A stretch of DNA of 64,000 nt from Alphaproteobacteria bacterium (GTDB lineage: Bacteria > Pseudomonadota > Alphaproteobacteria > UBA8366 > GCA-2717185). The notes beneath the pieces are model-generated. The model worked only from the letters and a program-made list of their open reading frames with translations, did no database searches and was not told where the DNA came from. Made by a program: the position numbers and the translations under genes. Below are positions 61,598 to 64,000 of this stretch, in pieces (position 1 is the stretch's first letter; every line of letters begins with the position of its first letter). The stretch is taken from contig WLWY01000012.1 of assembly GCA_012103325.1 (NCBI GenBank), positions 51,907 to 115,906 of the forward strand. The letters run 5' to 3'.

Positions 61598-62034
61598 GTT
61601 TGAATTCCGCTGTCTTCTTAGACCGCGGGGGGAAGGGCTCATCGCCCTTCCCCCTTTTTCCGTGCTCGATACGCCGAAAATCATACCGCGACATTGAAGA
61701 CCGAGCCCGCAGGCGCTGATGGCCCAGGCTATCGATACAGCCCAATCATCGTAGAAGCCTCCAGCGCTAAAAATTCCCAATCCCTTGGCAATTGATGCTT
61801 CAGCACCTTGCGGCGCACCGACTGCCATACTGAATAGCGATGATGCGGTCATGAAAGGGCGTCGGCGCGTGCGTCCCGAGGTCGCAAGCGGCTATGGCGG
61901 CCCTATCGGAGACGATGGAGATCTCTTTTAGATTGCGCAGACAGGAGGCTATACTGGAGCATACGTAGCGCCTCGCAAGCTCAGCGTCAGGTCATAGAAA
62001 GTACGAATGTCATTAGCCAAGCGGGAAACCGAGT
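61598..62034. other. Intergenic region with terminator, no gene seen
   Basis: 437 bp. It contains the chemoreceptor terminator and, on the minus strand at about 61668-61852, an open frame starting with a hydrophobic stretch that lacks a ribosome site. Its tail runs antisense into the chemoreceptor gene. It was not accepted as a gene. Confidence 0.5.
61628..61659 (+). terminator. Rho-independent terminator of the chemoreceptor gene
   Basis: A perfect 11-bp stem GGGGGAAGGGC (61628-61638) and GCCCTTCCCCC (61644-61654) with a TCATC loop, followed by five Ts. It lies 31 bp after the chemoreceptor stop. Confidence 0.9.
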
Positions 62035-62523
62035 ATGCGAAATTTGCTTCGGCTACTTGTCATCTTTTTTATTATCACCGGTACGACACATTCCGCTATC
62101 GCGGACGCTCTTCCTTTACCGGAGCCAACGACCAGTGAACGATTCAAGGTCGGCCAAGTGTGGACCTATAAGACCCGAACGGTCGAGACGGGTTCGCGTG
62201 TCATTATCGGCAAGATTGAAAAAATTCCCCAAATCGGCACAGTCGTTCATGTAAAGCTCGTCGGCCTACACCTAAAAAATCCTCTCGCAGACGGCGGTTA
62301 CGGATCCGTCATACAGCACCTTCCTGTCTCAGAGGCGGCACTTTTGGATAGCGTTGTAGCACGAACAAGCGACGTTGCGGATCTAACCGGGTTTTCGGAC
62401 GGCTATGAGACATGGCTCTCGGCCTACCGAAACGAAGGTGCGGGCGTATTTACGGGACCGCTCGCAGAAATAGCCGACATGATGGAGCAGGTTATTAATT
62501 CCCAAAGAAAACGAAAATCGTAG
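62035..62523 (+). CDS. Exported protein of unknown function
   Basis: A 162-residue protein with a Sec signal peptide (MRNLLRLLVIFFIITGTTHS, cut after AIA or ADA). The mature ~140 residues have a beta-rich start (FKVGQVWTYKTRTVETGSRVIIGKIEKI, resembling small ligand-binding barrels) and a helical C-terminus. Cysteines are absent. I do not recognise the family. It lies alone between the chemoreceptor terminator and the IS66 element, 135 bp before the putative element end. No ribosome site better than GGGAAACCGAGT precedes the ATG. Confidence 0.65.
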   Translation: MRNLLRLLVIFFIITGTTHSAIADALPLPEPTTSERFKVGQVWTYKTRTVETGSRVIIGKIEKIPQIGTVVHVKLVGLHLKNPLADGGYGSVIQHLPVSEAALLDSVVARTSDVADLTGFSDGYETWLSAYRNEGAGVFTGPLAEIADMMEQVINSQRKRKS

Positions 62524-62658
62524 CGCCACCATTCATGGCGTCAGGGTAACTTGGACCGGGATCGCAGCAGACTGTCAAAATTGCTACGACTTACGTAACT
62601 TACTTACTATCGTTCAAAGACTTCATCGCTTTTCAAACGTCGCGAGCACCTGATCATC

Positions 62659-64000
62659 GTGAGCGTCCGGTAAAGCAGCCCTGCCTATGATGACGTTGGA
62701 CTGTTACGCTCAGGTTTGAGCGTAACGCCAGGGGAGCAGTTCGTCGATCCGATTGATTTTATGGTCGGCGATACAGGCTAGCGTGTCGGTTAGCCAGGCC
62801 TGCGGATCGACGCCATTGAGTTTTGCTGTCTCGATCAGCGTATAGGCGATGGCGGCTGATTTGCCGCCGGCCTCGGACCCCATGAAGAGATAATTCTTCC
62901 GCCCCAGGGCGATGGGCCGCATGGATCGCTCTGCGGTATTGTTGTCGAGTTCAAGAAAGCCGTGATCTAGATATGGTCGCAGCTTCTTCATGCGGGTCAG
63001 GGCGTAGCGAATAGCACCGGCTAAGGGTGATTTGCCGGATATCCGGGTCAATTGGGCATGCAGCCATGATTCCAGGTCGTCGAAGATTGGTTTTGATTGG
63101 CGCTGCCTGATCTTCACCCGTTGATCCGGCGATTGGCCCCGAACCTCCTTCTCGACGCCATAGAGTGTGGCGATACGTTTTATGGCTTCCTCGGCAATCG
63201 CCGATCCCTGAGCTTTGTGGATATCGACGAACTTGCGTCGGATATGGGCCATGCAGGCCACTTCCGTCACCTTGCCCGTGCGGTACAGGTCATTGAACCC
63301 CGCATAGCCATCGGCATGCATGAAGCCCGTGAAGTCCGCTAGATGTTCGCGCGGGCGAACGCCCTTCCTGTCGGACGAGAACTGATACCATGCGGCAGGA
63401 TGCGCCTCTCCGGCCCAGGGGCGTTCATCGCGGACATAGGCCCAAAGCCGCGCGGTCCTGGTTTTACCGGAGCCTGGGGTCAGCATTTTTACCGGCGTAT
63501 CATCGGCGAAGAGGGCCTGTCCCTTTAAAACATGGCGCGCGACGGCGTCCGCCAAAGGTTCCAACAGAGCCGTGGATTTGCCAACCCAATCGGCCAGGGT
63601 GGAGCGGTCCAGATCGATCCCCTCGCGCTGGAATATCTGACTTTGCCGGTACAAAGGCGAATGATCGGCGTACTTGTTGACCAGCACATGGGCCAGTAGG
63701 CCAGGACCGGGCCGCCCGTGCTCAATCGGCCGCGACGGCAGGGCTGCCTGATGGAACGTCTCACAGCAGGTGCAGGCCATGCGCGGGCGAACAATCCGGT
63801 TCACGACAAAACGTCCGGGGACATATTCCAGTTCCTCGGTGACATCGTCGCCAAGCGTTTTGAGCGCACCGCCGCATTCCCCACAGGCATCGCCCGGCGA
63901 CAGTGTTGTCTCGTTGCGTGGGAGATGACCGGGCAGCGGTTTACGTTTGGGCTTGTCTTTTGGCGCTGCAGATTGATCTGCATTTGCATCGTCTGACGCG
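62659..64000. mobile_element. IS66-family insertion sequence, partial (right edge of window)
   Basis: The transposase gene runs off the right edge. A possible terminal inverted repeat GTGAGCGTCCGGTAAAG begins at 62659, a pattern similar to IS66 ends that start with GTAAGCG. The expected 8-bp target duplication would be the bases at 62651-62658. The other end and the accessory tnpA/tnpB genes lie outside the window. Confidence 0.7.
62710..64000 (-). CDS. tnpC: IS66 family transposase TnpC, 5' end outside window
   Basis: At least 430 residues of the IS66 transposase, open to the right edge. The visible N-terminal part has a zinc-finger-like CGECGGALKTLGDDVTEELEYVPG and then RPRMACTCCET. The catalytic core has FADDTPVKMLTPG (the first DDE Asp) and HADGYAGFNDLY (second Asp), and the Glu lies in FLELDNNTAERSMRPIALGRKNY. 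The C-terminus ends IDELLPWRYAQT, usual for the family. A GTG at 63804 is only an internal codon, because the open frame continues upstream with the zinc-finger region. It appears intact within the window. Confidence 0.92.
   Translation of the reverse strand, partial: ASDDANADQSAAPKDKPKRKPLPGHLPRNETTLSPGDACGECGGALKTLGDDVTEELEYVPGRFVVNRIVRPRMACTCCETFHQAALPSRPIEHGRPGPGLLAHVLVNKYADHSPLYRQSQIFQREGIDLDRSTLADWVGKSTALLEPLADAVARHVLKGQALFADDTPVKMLTPGSGKTRTARLWAYVRDERPWAGEAHPAAWYQFSSDRKGVRPREHLADFTGFMHADGYAGFNDLYRTGKVTEVACMAHIRRKFVDIHKAQGSAIAEEAIKRIATLYGVEKEVRGQSPDQRVKIRQRQSKPIFDDLESWLHAQLTRISGKSPLAGAIRYALTRMKKLRPYLDHGFLELDNNTAERSMRPIALGRKNYLFMGSEAGGKSAAIAYTLIETAKLNGVDPQAWLTDTLACIADHKINRIDELLPWRYAQT

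Noticed and set aside
61668..61852. Minus-strand open frame with a hydrophobic start
   Set aside because: No ribosome site, tail antisense to the chemoreceptor terminator and coding region, and no recognisable family.

Overview
The window is about 60% G+C, densely packed and almost entirely metabolic and accessory. The gene families point to an alphaproteobacterium, probably of the Rhodospirillales type: PAS_5 and DUF6481 proteins, a DUF1127 protein, a polyol/sugar-type ABC importer with a Tat-exported binding protein, many LLM flavin oxidoreductases, Baeyer-Villiger-type monooxygenases and CaiB/BaiF CoA-transferases. No rRNA, tRNA, CRISPR array or replication origin was seen, so the lineage is inferred from protein families alone.

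Positions 1-24,000 hold catabolic operons. There is a minus-strand operon with two LLM monooxygenases and a TauE/SafE exporter (2.8-5.9 kb), possibly for organosulfur cleavage. A complete ABC importer follows (binding protein, two permeases, ATPase; 7.9-12.3 kb), then a secreted caspase-like protein, an MmgE/PrpD protein, a GST, a P450, a glycerol-3-phosphate-dehydrogenase-like flavoprotein, a Baeyer-Villiger-type monooxygenase, an acyl-CoA dehydrogenase and a frameshifted enoyl-CoA hydratase. Positions 24,000-46,900 continue the theme: Rieske oxygenase plus sulfatase, two TauD/TfdA dioxygenases, a second enoyl-CoA hydratase, a frameshifted TPR protein, a nitroreductase, a thiol-dioxygenase-like cupin, an SDR, a second Baeyer-Villiger enzyme, two CoA-transferases (one with domains in permuted order), a second P450, an HTH-citrate-synthase fusion, a stress protein and an SLC13 transporter. 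Together they look like a degradation and CoA-activation repertoire for small organic and sulfur-containing compounds. The substrates are not readable from sequence.

Positions 46,900-52,650 are different: a decaying accessory island. It has a phage-structural-like long gene broken by an amber codon and a one-base deletion. The gene ends in a ParB-like polymorphic-toxin domain followed by an overlapping small gene that looks like its immunity partner. Next come a second truncated module, three ~100-bp inverted-repeat elements ending in a GGGTCAGGTCTTGCA-type sequence, and a 134-bp tandem duplication. After 52,900 ordinary genes resume (GST, AI-2E-type permease, N-formylglutamate amidohydrolase, MFS, DUF6481, PanB-like, soluble chemoreceptor), ending in an IS66 transposase that runs off the right edge.

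The most unusual non-coding signals are three. (1) A two-copy, ~137-bp double-hairpin repeat at 7,678 and 44,186 has compensatory changes in both outer stems. (2) A 273-bp, transposase-less, multi-branched element at 54,689 has perfect 25-bp terminal inverted repeats and starts exactly in the stop codon of a permease gene. (3) A cluster of palindromes lies in the 76-bp divergent control region between the permuted CoA-transferase and the HTH-citrate-synthase fusion.
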